A DNA stretch of 64,000 bases from Cherax quadricarinatus (taxonomy: Eukaryota; Arthropoda; Malacostraca; Decapoda; Parastacidae). Under the pieces are notes generated by a model. It had not been told where the DNA came from. It saw only the letters and a list, made by a program, of their open reading frames with translations, and did not search any database. Shown piece after piece: positions 22,086 through 32,697 of this stretch (position 1 is its first letter; the number at the start of each line of letters is the position of its first letter). The position numbers were made by a program, and so were the translations under genes. The stretch covers positions 23,260,118-23,324,117 of the forward strand of contig NC_091308.1 in NCBI RefSeq assembly GCF_038502225.1, written 5' to 3'.

Positions 22086-23600
22086 CATTACCATGAAAGA
22101 CAAACCTTGTGGAACAGTGTACCAGTGTGCATATTCCTAGACTCTGGAAGACGTGGACATCCTCAAAGACACTATTCTTCAATCAAGATACCAATATCCG
22201 GGTGTAAGGGTCCGATACACAAACCCAGGTAAGTCTGTTCTGACGTACGTTGGTTTCAATTGACTGCATAGTTGAGAACTCACGTATGAGCTAAGCAGTA
22301 CCATAAAACCCAATAATATGTGGGCTTTTTAGCCCAACACACGTGAGTATAGGATCCAGTCAATATTCAGTTATGAACATACTGACAACCCCCCCCCCAG
22401 GGGTAATTATACTCGTACATTTTTTCCACACAGCCCTTAGGAAGTGCATACAACATCTTCTCAGGGACAGTTGTACTCACCTAGTTGAGGTTACAGGGGT
22501 CGAGTCCTAGCTCCTGTCTTTCAAGTCCCATTACAGTCCATTATTTATTTAGACTTAGCTTGTAGCATTTCCCTAAGATGTAGCCAACTTGTGTATTGTT
22601 CCACTAAGGGTATTGTGTCTTTTTATTCTTTAATTATAATAATAAATCTTCATTTCTAAAAAAATAATTAAACTATGTAATTCTTAAAACTAATTAAGTT
22701 TTGCCCAAAATGCTGTGCATTCTTTGTATGAGCTTTCTGATTATTTTTTTTATATCCAGTAATTTGAAATAAACTCAATCTCAGTTAAATAAGTGGGGGA
22801 AGGAGAGGGTAAATAGAAACGAGGGGGGGGGGGGAGGCCAAGCCTTAGAACATCAAACTACTCAAATTACGAAGTGACTCACCATGAACCTGACCTCCAG
22901 GATAACCTCAACCAAGTGAGTGAAGCAGCAGACAGAGTGAGGCAGGTTGACACCACCTGGGAACAACCACTAACAAGACACAAGTTTTACGAGACAACAG
23001 GAAGCTGCCTTGGTACAGCTGGACCCCATCACATACCTCATCACCTCACCCCTCCCCCCCTCACACTCACACTCAACACCAGCCTCTCTCAAAGTGATTG
23101 ACGCTCTACTACACGTTGCTCCCTCATCAACTCACCTCTACAGCTAGTTCAGAGGTGAAGCTGGCAATGAAATAATGTGTTTGTGTTGGAGGTTGTGAGT
23201 TGCTGCTGTCTAGTTCTTCTCTCTCCATGACATGTGTTTCATATACATTGATCTCTTATACATGATCTCCAATCAGACACCACATATTATGTCATATAAA
23301 CCGATCAAAAATATCAAAATAAAATTTTCATACGTCATTCCAACCCTTACTTAATCTTTTAAATAATTAACTAAACAAGGAACATCTGCACTGACATATA
23401 CCTAATATAACTTTTTTTTTTTTACATTTCTCCTTTTTAAATATTAATGACATTCAGATACCTAATTCATATATAGCACAGTAAACGCTATGGCATAGCT
23501 AGAAATAATTACATTTAATATTTAGTACAAAAATAATTTTTGGAATTATTGGCGGGATATTTGAATTTTTTTTTCTACCAAGCTTGAGAAAAGAGCCATG
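22086..23600. other. No gene recognised; homopolymers and a LINE-E 3' end
   Basis: Poly-C at 22390-22399 and poly-G at 22826-22837. 22478-22560 reads TACTCACCTAGTTGAGGTTACAGGGGTCGAGTC..., the reverse-complement 3' end of LINE-E (compare 44766 and 49011). Open frame 22874-23101 shows no recognisable domain and is not called. Confidence 0.5.
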
Positions 23601-23603
23601 ATT

Positions 23604-23885
23604 GATGATGTGATGGTGAAGTAATGATGCTGATGTGATGGTGAAGTAATGATGCTGATGTGATGGTGAAGTAATGATGCTGATGTGATGGTGAAGTAAT
23701 GATGCTGATGTGATGGTGAAGTAATGATGCTGATGTGATGGTGAAGTAATGATGCTGATGTGATGGTGAAGTAATGATGCTGATGTGATGGTGAAGTAAT
23801 GATGCTGATGTGATGGTGAAGTAATGATGCTGATGTGATGGTGAAGTAATGATGCTGATGTGATGGTGAAGTAATGATGCTGATG
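23604..23885. repeat. 25-bp minisatellite, about 11 copies
   Basis: Unit TGATGTGATGGTGAAGTAAT + GATGC, period exactly 25 (for example GTGAAGTAAT at 23641, 23666, 23691). Copies look nearly identical. Since 25 is not a multiple of 3, each frame cycles through the same 25-residue His/Ser/Thr-rich peptide, giving false minus-strand ORFs of 132 codons. Confidence 0.97.
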
Positions 23886-23937
23886 CGTTGATGACAAAAT
23901 AATGTGCCGATAATGTAATGATGTGGTGAGCTGATAT

Positions 23938-24600
23938 AATTCAATTCAATTCAATTCAATTCCAAGTTTATTCTCTATAAGGATTACAATGTTGAATTTA
24001 CAGAATTTGGTTATTGTGTGGTTTACATGTAGTTAGTTAGTTAAAGATTAGCCGGTATTCTCCCGGCCCGGGCCTTGTCCAAGTGGTGGCCCGGCCTTGG
24101 CTCCCTCTTTAGGGAGTGTCTGAGACCTAAATCTCCCATGGGAGGAGGCACAAGTACCTCCTCATCTTTGGGACCAACTGTCCCCAGGCCTAGCCACAAG
24201 CTAGGCCTCTCTGGTCTGTCATCCCCGCCCCAAGGGGGCTAATGGGAATGACAGTCTTGTGAGCTAAAGGCTCGGGCTCAGGCACCTACCCTACCCTAGA
24301 AGGGTTAGGCATGGTGCCGATGACATGTAGTTAAATAATGATTACAGAGTGTACCACTAGAACGCCTAGCATGGCTAGGCATTTCGGGCAGACTTAGTTT
24401 AATTCTTTATTTTAAAATATTACAAATTATGAGGTAAGTTGGTATTATGGCTAAGTGACTAAATACTAGTTTGTGAGTTTAGCAATGTGAATGCTTTTGT
24501 TTTGGCACAGTACATAGTTTCAGTATTGGAGTATCACAGGATTCATTATTTTAAGATTGAGATTAATATTTCTGTTTATGGTCAAATGGGTGAGTGAGTG
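23938..24600 (-). mobile_element. LINE-A 3' end, interrupted by a SINE
   Basis: Minus-strand tail (TTGAA)n at 23938-23961, then 3' UTR matching 44917-45300 (AGTTTATTCTCTATAAGGAT, CTAGCATGGCTAGGCATTT). 5' truncated before any coding region. The SINE at 24036-24322 splits it. Confidence 0.88.
24036..24322 (-). mobile_element. 287-bp SINE-like retroposon with 11-bp target duplication
   Basis: The 11-bp ACATGTAGTTA is present at 24025-24035 and again at 24323-24333; the undisturbed LINE-A at 45000 has one copy of this region. On the minus strand it ends in (TAAC)n. The body is GC-rich (CGGCCCGGGCCTTGTCC). No open frame. I could not identify a tRNA A/B box with confidence, so its RNA ancestry is open. 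Confidence 0.8.
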
Positions 24601-24881
24601 TAAGTGTGAAATGTTGATGTAATGTCATGAAGTGTTCGTGTAAGGATGATGTGCTGACGATATAGTGATAATGATGGTACAGTGATGATGTGATAATGAT
24701 TTAATGATGTTGATGATATAATAACGATGGTACTTATATAATGGTGTGCTCACCCTCGTATTGTAGATAGTCTTAATGACCCTCGTGTAGTAGATAGTCT
24801 TTTTAGTATGATAATAAGATGTTATCTTCATTATAGAATAATAAGAAAATATTATAACCTTTATATTATAATAATAAGGTA
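24601..24881. other. GATGATG-rich low-complexity stretch
   Basis: Irregular repeats such as GATGTGATAATGAT and GATGATATAATAA, related in style to the minisatellite at 23604 and to 31910-31990 and 32580-32640. No gene. Confidence 0.6.
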
Positions 24882-25024
24882 AAAGGACCCCAATGGAAAT
24901 AAATCACTCTGTCTGACTTTTTTGGGTTATCCCAGGTTCTCTACACATATGCTGCTATGTATGATAATTCTATATAACTGTATTTGTGTACACCTAAATA
25001 AGCTTACTTATTTACTTACTTACT
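24882..25024 (+). mobile_element. Short retroposon, GGGTTATCC family
   Basis: GGACCCCAATGGAAATAAATC...TTTTTTGGGTTATCCCAGG...CACATATGCTGCTATGTATG, ending CTAAATAAGCTTACTTATTT. Minus-strand relatives occur at 41274-41400 and 50374-50515. No coding potential. Confidence 0.75.
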
Positions 25025-25277
25025 CACATGAGATTTCAACTTAAATCTACTACATGACTAGGACCCACAAGTAACTGAATTCACAAACACTATGAGTAAC
25101 TGCTTGTTGCTACCAGATTTAGATTTTGCCACCGAAGTGGCTAGTTTATTGTGCACCCCATATCCATCCTGTGGACGGTAGCGCGAGAGCATATGGATAC
25201 ACAAAAGGCCTAGGAACTAGGCCCCAAAGGGTTAACAGGAATACATATGGATTTATATCTACATATCTATAGTTCAC

Positions 25278-28145
25278 TTATCTGTTACAAGCAAATTTAG
25301 GAAATTTGCTTAGTATATCTGGTATCTTATTTTCATTAATAAGATATCTTGACATGTCACATAGGTTATTATACTGTCTGTCTCTGTATTCCTCAATAAG
25401 TGGACAATTAAGCACATAGTGTTCAAGAGAGTGACCATATGCCTGATCACATAATTTACATTTAGTTTGATCATCATCTGTGTGTCTCCCAAACTGCCAG
25501 AAGTACTTGTAACCAAGCCTAAGCCTGGCCACTACAACATCAGTCAGTCTGTTCACATTGCAAGTTGCTCCATAAACATACTTATCTACGTTCATGTTAT
25601 CATAGTGGGTTATAGATCTACTCAGGCTTCTAACTGCATTCCTATAACAATCATCTTCATTATTTACTTCTCTCCTAATATTATTCCTAATGCTAGACAC
25701 AGTTATACCAAAGTTATATTCTACGTTCTCCTTCTGGATACTCTTCTTGGCTAACATATCAACTTTATCATGAAGGAGTAATCCAATGTGTGATGGGATC
25801 CATAGCAATTGTACATTAATTCCTTTGTCCCTAATTTTTGAGTATCTATACCTGGCTTCCCCAATGAGCATGTTGTTGGAGTCATTATATGAGCCAAGAG
25901 CCTTCAATGATGACATAGAATCAGTAATGATGATAGAGTCAAGCTCAGTGTCATAGGTTAGCTTTAGCGCCATTAGGATTGCAAACAATTCAGTTTGCAG
26001 TGTAGACGCCCAGTTGTTAATTCTTATGCCTAACTCAACAAATTTATTATCGTTCTTAACTAGGGAGGTGGCAACAAGAGCAGATGCAGCCCTGCCAGAA
26101 GACTCCTGTTTAGATCCATCAGTGTATATAACTTGTGATAACTTATTACTACCAGCTAGGCGAAAAATTTCTTCTTGAGCAGTTGCTCTAACAAGAGATT
26201 TAAGGAAGGGATTACTAGCAATGAGCTTCTTGGGAGGGACTTGTAGGTATGTGATATTAAATGAACACATCTTCCATGGAGGGGTGAAATGCTCTTGTTG
26301 CCTACAGTGATACAGTTCATGCAGGTTATAAAACTTAATGCAATTGCACGTTTTCACAATCCATTTAGATCTGTGTGTATTTACCTCTAGACACTTGGTA
26401 AGATTCACTGTGACAGTGTCTGGTTCGTTTCTCAACATTCTAATACCGAGTACAGTGTTAATTTCAACAATCCTATCACTGATTCTAGAAATACCAAGCT
26501 CCTTCCTCATGTTAAGAACTTTTGTAGATCTGGGACAGCCAAGAATAGTCCTGAGAGCTTCATTTTGCATTAACTCCAAGGGTCGGAGGGAACTTTCTCT
26601 AGCTAATATCAACATGGGAGCAGCATAATCAATTAAGGACCTAACATAGGCTATGTACATCATTCTCACGATTCTCACATTAGCACCATAGTTGGGATTG
26701 TAGCCAGCAACAGCTTTGAGAGCATTTAGCCTAGCTTTGCATTTCTTGTTTAGTTGTGGTATAGTGGATTTGTTAAAGGGTACATCTACACCAAGATATC
26801 TGTAAGTTTTAACGTAGCTAATGATTTCACCCTGCAAATAGATGGGTGGGGGATGTCGTTTGCTTGTTAATATCTTTGTTTTAGAGGAAGATATTATGAG
26901 GCCTAGTCGATTACAAATTGCTTGAACTTCATTAAGAATGGTATTCATCTTCTTATGCCCTGTTGTATGGATCATGATATCATCAGCATAGCTTATAGCT
27001 ATATGTTTAGGTGAGGCAGGTAGAGCATTTAGGAGAGCATTAATCAGAATATTAAATAGCATGGGACTAAGAACTCCTCCCTGCGGTGTACCTAAAGACA
27101 TTTCTTTAGAATCACTTCTGAAGCCTTGGTAAAGGACAGAGGATACTCTATTTGACAGGTATCCTATTATCCAGCAGAGTAAGCTACCACCAATATTCAT
27201 TTTGGCTAGTTCATGTAGTATAACTGTTCTGTTTGCAATATCAAATGCAGATTTTAGATCAAGAAAAGTGGTAAAACTAGTAGAGGTGTGTGCAGTGAGA
27301 AAGGTGGAAATACAGTTCTGCACACTTTTACCTTTCATGAACCCATAGAGGTAGGGGGAAAGTTGATGTCTGATTCTGTAGTACAGTCTGTTAAGCATCA
27401 TTCTTTCAAAAGTTTTGCAAAGACAACTAGTTAAGGAGATCGGCCTAAATGTATCAGGCTGTTGGGGCTTAGGGATAGGCACAATGAGACTATTGGTCCA
27501 GGAAGTAGGAAGAACGCCCTCAATGTAACTGAGATTATACAGTGCCAACAAAGGGTTATCAGGCACGTGCCTTAGAGTTCTGAGAATATCATAGGTTATA
27601 CCATCCTCTCCAGGAGCAGTTGATCGACCTTTGGTTAATGCATTATCTAATTCATACTCGGTAAAGAGGCAATCACTCTCATCAATATTTTGGCTCATAA
27701 AATTAATCAGTTTCAACATTTCTTCAGAAGTACTCTCTAAATTTTTTCTAATATGAGATGGAAGGCTTTCATGCCTGGATGTTTTGGCCCAGTCATTTAT
27801 GAGGTCATTTGCTTTTTCAAGAGGAAAGGGATGAGCAACATTGCCAGTCTTTTTCCTGGTTATTTTATTTATACCTTTCCAAGCCAAACTCAAAGGGGTG
27901 GACCTATTTAATCCACTAACAAACTGTTCCCATTCCTGTTGCCTAAGTTCTTCCTTTCTATTCCTTGCATTTGTTAGTGCAGCTTGGAACGTTCTGAGCA
28001 GGTCTGGGGTTCTACATTCACGGTATGCTTTACCAATCCTCCTAGCTGCATGTGTTAGATTGCGCAGCTGTGGATCATTATAGTATTTACATTGGTTTTT
28101 ATTGTTATTTATAGTGGAGGGTCTTTGTTTTCTATTCCTGCCCAC
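25278..28145 (-). CDS. RT-RNase H polyprotein of LINE-D (955 aa, open)
   Basis: One uninterrupted frame; it stays open upstream to about 28196, so the ATG at 28145 is not the real start of ORF2. Order: linker (about 1-170), RT (about 180-480) with TAPGEDGITYDILRTL, FRPISLTSCLCKTFERMMLN, SLGTPQGGVLSPMLFNILIN and SYADDIMIH, thumb, then RNase H (about 670-810) with VIYTDGSKQ, TELFAILMALKL, IIITDSMSSL and WIPSHIGL...DMLAKKS, and a C-terminal zinc motif CKLCDQAYGHSLEHYVLNC. RT plus RNase H points to the I/Jockey superfamily (I, Nimb, R1 or LOA type; not resolved). Catalytic residues are present; the lost 5' end makes it non-autonomous. Confidence 0.92.
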   Translation of the reverse strand: MGRNRKQRPSTINNNKNQCKYYNDPQLRNLTHAARRIGKAYRECRTPDLLRTFQAALTNARNRKEELRQQEWEQFVSGLNRSTPLSLAWKGINKITRKKTGNVAHPFPLEKANDLINDWAKTSRHESLPSHIRKNLESTSEEMLKLINFMSQNIDESDCLFTEYELDNALTKGRSTAPGEDGITYDILRTLRHVPDNPLLALYNLSYIEGVLPTSWTNSLIVPIPKPQQPDTFRPISLTSCLCKTFERMMLNRLYYRIRHQLSPYLYGFMKGKSVQNCISTFLTAHTSTSFTTFLDLKSAFDIANRTVILHELAKMNIGGSLLCWIIGYLSNRVSSVLYQGFRSDSKEMSLGTPQGGVLSPMLFNILINALLNALPASPKHIAISYADDIMIHTTGHKKMNTILNEVQAICNRLGLIISSSKTKILTSKRHPPPIYLQGEIISYVKTYRYLGVDVPFNKSTIPQLNKKCKARLNALKAVAGYNPNYGANVRIVRMMYIAYVRSLIDYAAPMLILARESSLRPLELMQNEALRTILGCPRSTKVLNMRKELGISRISDRIVEINTVLGIRMLRNEPDTVTVNLTKCLEVNTHRSKWIVKTCNCIKFYNLHELYHCRQQEHFTPPWKMCSFNITYLQVPPKKLIASNPFLKSLVRATAQEEIFRLAGSNKLSQVIYTDGSKQESSGRAASALVATSLVKNDNKFVELGIRINNWASTLQTELFAILMALKLTYDTELDSIIITDSMSSLKALGSYNDSNNMLIGEARYRYSKIRDKGINVQLLWIPSHIGLLLHDKVDMLAKKSIQKENVEYNFGITVSSIRNNIRREVNNEDDCYRNAVRSLSRSITHYDNMNVDKYVYGATCNVNRLTDVVVARLRLGYKYFWQFGRHTDDDQTKCKLCDQAYGHSLEHYVLNCPLIEEYRDRQYNNLCDMSRYLINENKIPDILSKFPKFACNR

Positions 28146-28196
28146 TTGATCTGTGAGAACACTCTCAATAGTGGTAATTAAATCATCATTAAATTT

Positions 28197-28482
28197 CTAA
28201 ATGAGCATGATAATGTTCGAATTGTGGGCACTACTGAGCCTACTCACATATATGGTAGAATACTAGATCTGTGCCTTGGATTTAATATATTATAGTTGAT
28301 GATCTTCTATCTGATCACTTCCCAAGACTAACAACTGTCAATCTTGATCACATCTCCAGCAATCAAGGAGCTAAATACAGAAGGAGGAAACTTATTCTCA
28401 AACCAGAACACAGAGACAACTTTATTAACCACTTGGATCAATGGTATAAGAATTACGAGCCCACTGGCACACAAAAATTTAA
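28197..28482 (+). pseudogene. Inverted endonuclease fragment of LINE-D
   Basis: Plus-strand reading LNEHDNVRIVGTTEPTHIYG, RILDLCLGF, then after a frameshift DDLLSDHFPRLTTVNLDH and NFINHLDQWYKNYEPTG: the C-terminal part of an AP-type endonuclease (the SDHFP motif). Its last bases AAATTTAA equal the first bases of the RT segment, an 8-bp overlap at the inversion break. Confidence 0.8.
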
Positions 28483-28836
28483 TTGTTGCTACCAACAATA
28501 TCAAAACCTACAAGAATCTCTGAAACCAGTATCTCTATATTAGACCACATCTGGACTAACACCATATCCCCTTTAAAATCAGGCATGATCACAGACTACA
28601 CCACAGACCACTACCCTACCTTTCTCATAACCAACCTAGGTAAATTGCCCCAAGACACTACTAAAGTTACCTTTAGACTACATAACGAGACAGCTGTTAA
28701 TAACTTTATAACAGCTATGAATAATGTCGACTGGCATAATGAGTTGGAAACATATGCAGATATGAATGAATGTATTAATAATTTTCTAAAAAAAAAAAAA
28801 CACTACCTCCATAGTAAGCATTGCCCTAAAAACTAA
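28483..28836 (+). pseudogene. LINE-A endonuclease C-terminus
   Basis: TISKPTRISETSISILDHIW then TDYTTDHYPTFLITNL is the end of the exo-endo-phosphatase type endonuclease (TDH motif). The frame breaks at a poly-A run near 28790, after which the linker continues to the RT. Confidence 0.75.
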
Positions 28837-29327
28837 ACTAAACAGATCACAGCTAAGAGACTGAACAGTCCCTGGCTAACACCCAGCATCCTTAAATCCA
28901 TTAACACAAAGCTCCTATATGAAAAAGAGTATAGCATCGGTCAAATAACTAGAGACCATTCTAAATGTTACTAGTCAGTCCTTACCAGTCTGATAAGAGG
29001 GTCAAAAAAATTGTATTATGAAAACAGATTACATAACATAAAAGGTGATATGGAAAAGACCTGGAAAACCCTATCCGAAATTCTAGGAACTAAAAAAATA
29101 TCCAAAAACAAAACAATAAAATTAACCAAATCAAACGAACCCCCTACTCTCACCAACTGAAGCAGCAAACAGACTCAATGTTTTCTTCTCCACCATAGGA
29201 AATAATCTAGCGAGCAAAATCCCAAGCTCAAACACCCCTTCATCAGACTACCTCACGGGCACCTACCCGAATACGCTATTCCTAGCCCCAACCAACCAAA
29301 CAGAAGTCTCGCTCATCATCACCTTTT

Positions 29328-29931
29328 ATGTACATAAAAGCTTCACAAGCACTGTCACCAATAATTGCAACACTCTTTAACAAATCCATCGAATTCTCCA
29401 CCTTCCCAGCAATTCTCAAAATAGCGAGGGTCACCCCGATCCACAAAGGAGGTGATCAAGCAGACTTGAATAACTATAGACCAATTTCTAACTTAACTCT
29501 GATCTCTAGAATCTTTGAAAAGTTAGTTCATAGACAGATCTATTCCTACCTTGTCTCACACAACATACTAAACCCCGTCAGTTTGGATTCAGGAATAATA
29601 AAAGCACAAATGATGCTATTATACACATGCTAGAACTAATATACACTGCTCTCGAGAAGAAAGAAGTCCTACTGGGAATCTTCACTGATTTTACGTAAAG
29701 CTTTTGATACTGTCGACCATGATTTGCTGCACATTAAATTAACACACTATGGTTTAAGAGGGCACTCCCTCAACTACCTAAAGTCATACCTTAGTAACAG
29801 AAGCCAATATGTGTACACAAATGGAGCAAACTCTTACACACAACCAATCACAGTCGGTGTATCACAAGGAAGTGTCCTTGGCCCACTCTTTCTCATTTAC
29901 ATCAATGACCTACCGAATGCATCACAATTGC
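29328..29931 (+). pseudogene. LINE-A RT fingers/palm fragment
   Basis: RVTPIHKGGDQADLNNYRPI, ISNLTLISRIFEKLVHRQIY, then (with frameshifts near 29590 and 29690) FDTVDHDLLHIKLTHYGLRG and VGVSQGSVLGPLFLIYINDL. The LINE-C insertion cuts it before the FADD motif. Confidence 0.78.
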
Positions 29932-30616
29932 ATCAATAGCATCTGCTAGAAAAATGACGGGATGGATAATGAGAACCTTCAAAACTAGGGAGGCCAAGCC
30001 CATGATGACACTCTTCAGGTCACTTGTTCTATCTAGGCTGGAATATTGCTGCACACTAACAGCACCTTTCAAGGCAGGTGAAATTGCTGACCTAGAAAAT
30101 GTACAGAGAACCTTCACGGCGCGCATAACGGAGATAAAACACCTCAATTACTGGGAGCGCTTGAGGTTCCTAAAACTGTATTCCCTGGAATGCAGGCGGG
30201 AGAGATACATGATTATATACACCTGGAAAATCCTAGAGGGACTAGTACCGAACTTGCACACGAAAATCACTCACTACGAAAGCAAAAGACTTGGCAGACG
30301 ATGCAACATCCCCCCAATGAAAAGCAGGGGTGTCACTAGCACGTTAAGAGACCATACAATAAGTGTCAGGGGCCCGAGACTGTTCAACTGCCTCCCAGCA
30401 TACATAAGGGGGATTACCAACAGACCCCTGGCAGTCTTCAAGCTGGCACTGGACAAGCACCTAAAGTCGGTTCCTGACCAGCCGGGCTGTGGCTCGTACG
30501 TTGGTTTGCGTGCAGCCAGCAGCAACAGCCTGGTTGATCAGGCTCTGATCCACCAGGAGGTCTCGTCACAGACCGGGCCGCGGTGGCGTTGACCCCCGGA
30601 ACTCTCTCCAGGTAAA
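29932..30616 (+). mobile_element. LINE-C 3' fragment inserted in LINE-A RT
   Basis: Open frame 29954-30592: MRTFKTREAKPMMTLFRSLV, LTAPFKAGEIADLENVQRTF, ECRRERYMIIYTWKILEGLV, to LRAASSNSLVDQALIHQ, then GGAACTCTCTCCAGGTAAACT. The LINE-A text resumes at ACTCAAATCCATATTATTTG. 5' truncated, without an obvious long target duplication. Confidence 0.85.
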
Positions 30617-31487
30617 CTACTCAAATCCATATTATTTGCAGATTACACAACATACATCTTCTCTCACCCAAACCCAGTCATGCTGGCCAACACTGTTAAT
30701 GCCGAATTGCAGAAAATATCTACCTGGATGATGACTAATAAACTTACCCTGAATATTGACAAAACCTATTGCATTAAGTTTGGAAACAGCTGCAAATATT
30801 CCACTTAACATAATGCTAAACGGATTACCCATCACAAGACTCACAGAGGGAAAATTCCTAGGAAACTACCTTGACAGTAGCCTCAAATTCCTAACACATA
30901 TACAACAAATTTCCAAGAAAATCTCTAAGACAGTAGGCATACTATCAAAGATACGGTATTATGTTCCGTAGTCAGCTCTCCTTGCACTGTATCATTCACT
31001 CATCTACCCTTATCTCACATATGGGATTTGTGCATGGGGATCAACAACACTAAATCACCTAAGGCCACTAATAACCCAGCAAAAGGCTGCAGTCAGAATG
31101 ATAACAAATTCCCACTCCCGACATCATACTCCACCAATATTCAAAAGTCTAAAACTGCTTACCGTAAAGAACATCCATACTTACTCATGTGCCTACTACA
31201 TACATAGAACACTACACTCAAACCCTCCACTCAGACTTCTCACCAACCTTAACAGGACACACGACCATAACACAAGACACAGATCTCTTTTTGATGTACC
31301 CCGTGTGCATATCACACTGTGTAAAAACTCTATGCACACAAAGGGCCCCAAAATTTGGAATTCATTACCAGTAAATACTAAAGTAACCCGGTCTGAACAT
31401 CAATTTAAGACTTCTCAAAAACCACTTACTCACCCTAAACTAAATACTCAATATTTAACTTTACCAAAAAATCTCCCAGTTACCTAA
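30617..31487 (+). pseudogene. LINE-A RT end and C-terminus
   Basis: LKSILFADYTTYIFSHPNPV (the FADD pair has become FADY) then KISKTVGILSKIRYYVP, HPPIFKSLKLLTVKNIHTY-like text and RSLFDVPRVHITLCKNSMHT, with stops and frameshifts. Confidence 0.72.
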
Positions 31488-31900
31488 ATCTAAACTTTAA
31501 AATGTGACGCCCAAAGTTCATACATTGATTAAAACAACCTTGTAGTATAAATGCCTACCCAATTCATTACTGCCTTACACCCAATTGTAGCATTCTCATA
31601 CTGTAAACTACTTTCAACAATTCACAATGTTATATTCCCATCATATAATTTCAATATTTACTATTGAAGCTATTGTAATTTGAGTAAAATTACTGTTTAC
31701 TATAAATAAACAAGATATACAACTTAAACAAACTATGCTCAATTTCTTTAGTATTATGTAGTCTGTAAACCATTAAATTAAATCTACCTAGGCATGTCTA
31801 AGCATGATAGTGGCTCTCTTTGTACTGCAACTCATTTTTGTAATTTCATAATCTCAATGTAATCTTGCAGGGAAATAAAAATTGATTGATTGATTAATTG

Positions 31901-32000
31901 ACTAATGATTTAGTAATGGTGATATAATGATGTATGGTGATATAGTGATGTTCATGTATTGATATAATGATGTGATGTATATATGATAAAATAAAGGGAG
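31901..32000. other. GATATAATGATG low-complexity stretch
   Basis: Imperfect ATGATG/GATATA repeats, continued on the far side of the next LINE at 32580-32640, so LINE-E seems to have inserted into a simple repeat. Confidence 0.6.
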
Positions 32001-32580
32001 GGGCACATCAACCATATAACTTCTGCAGCATATGGGCGCCTGACAAACATAAGAATACAGTTCCGACATCTCAGTAAGGAGTATGCAGCACCAGTTTGGA
32101 ACCCACACCTGGTCAAGTACGTCAAGAAATTAGAGAAAGTGCAAAGTTTTGCAACAAGACTAGTCCCGAAGCTAAGGAGAATATCCTACGAAGAAAGGTT
32201 AAGGGAAATCGGCCTGACGACACTGGAGGACAGGAGGGTTAGAGAAGACATGATAACGACATATAAAATAATGCGAGGAATTGACAGGGTGGGCAGAGAC
32301 AGGATGTTCCGAAGATGGGACACAGAAACAAGGGGTCACAGTTGGAAGTTGAAGACTCAGATGAGTCAAAGGAATGTTAGGAAGTATTTCTTCAGTCATA
32401 GAGTCGTCAGGAAGTGGAATAGTCTGGAAAGTGAAGTAGTGGAGGCAGGAACCGTAAATAGTTTTAAGACGAAGTTTGATGAAGCTCATGGAACAGGGAG
32501 AGAGAAGACCTAGTAGCGATCAGTGAAGAGGTGGGGCCAAGAGCTATGAATCGACTACTGTAACCACAAATAGGTGAGTA
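32001..32580 (+). mobile_element. LINE-E 3' fragment
   Basis: Frame 32139-32513 reads MQSFATRLVPKLRRISYEER, LREIGLTTLEDRRVREDMIT, RNVRKYFFSHRVVRKWNSLE, VNSFKTKFDEAHG: the C-terminus of a CR1-like ORF2. It ends ACTGTAACCACAAATAGGTGAGTA. Minus-strand relatives: 22478, 44764-48985, 49003-49221. Confidence 0.85.
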
Positions 32581-32697
32581 CATAATGATGTGATATGCTG
32601 ACGATATAATGATGATGACAGTGTAATGACACTGTTATGACAAAGAAGAGTTTGTTCGAATTATTAATCCGGAGGGACAGTAACTCAAGATAACCCA

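Larger units (their letters stand above)
25116..28482 (-). mobile_element. LINE-D, RNase H-bearing LINE with inverted 5' segment
   Basis: A 12-bp target duplication TTGTTGCTACCA at 25104-25115 and 28483-28494 bounds it. 25116-28196 is the minus-strand body (RT, RNase H, 3' UTR). 28197-28482 is the segment that should lie just upstream (end of the endonuclease) but is on the plus strand. This is the structure left by twin priming. It inserted in the endonuclease region of LINE-A. Confidence 0.9.
25025..31900 (+). mobile_element. LINE-A copy, interrupted by LINE-D and LINE-C
   Basis: Blocks 25025-25115, 28483-29931 and 30617-31900 form one LINE-A from within the endonuclease (FNLNLLHD near 25033) to a (TTGA)n tail at 31876-31898. 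The endonuclease reading passes from NTMSNCLLLP at 25090-25115 to LLPTISKPTRISETSISILD at 28483, across the LINE-D insertion. RT motifs lie at 29415-29930 and the C-terminus at 30640-31490. Many indels; not functional. Confidence 0.82.

Noticed and set aside
22478..22520. GGGGTCGAGTCCTAGC, resembling a tRNA B box
   Set aside because: The same text is the reverse-complement 3' end of LINE-E copies (44766, 49011); no cloverleaf can be drawn around it.
22874..23101. 75-codon ORF near the poly-G tract, possibly a first exon
   Set aside because: No conserved protein motif and no confirmed splice donor; cannot be supported.
23604..23885. Regularly spaced repeat considered as a CRISPR-like array
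   Set aside because: Direct tandem repeats without unique spacers in a eukaryotic genome; a minisatellite.
23499..23944. Two 132-codon minus-strand ORFs of His/Ser/Thr repeats
   Set aside because: They are frames through the 25-bp minisatellite; no start context or domain.
25278..28145. The 955-codon ORF as a host gene (large single exon)
   Set aside because: RT and RNase H motifs, target-site duplication and a near-identical truncated second copy show it is a retrotransposon.
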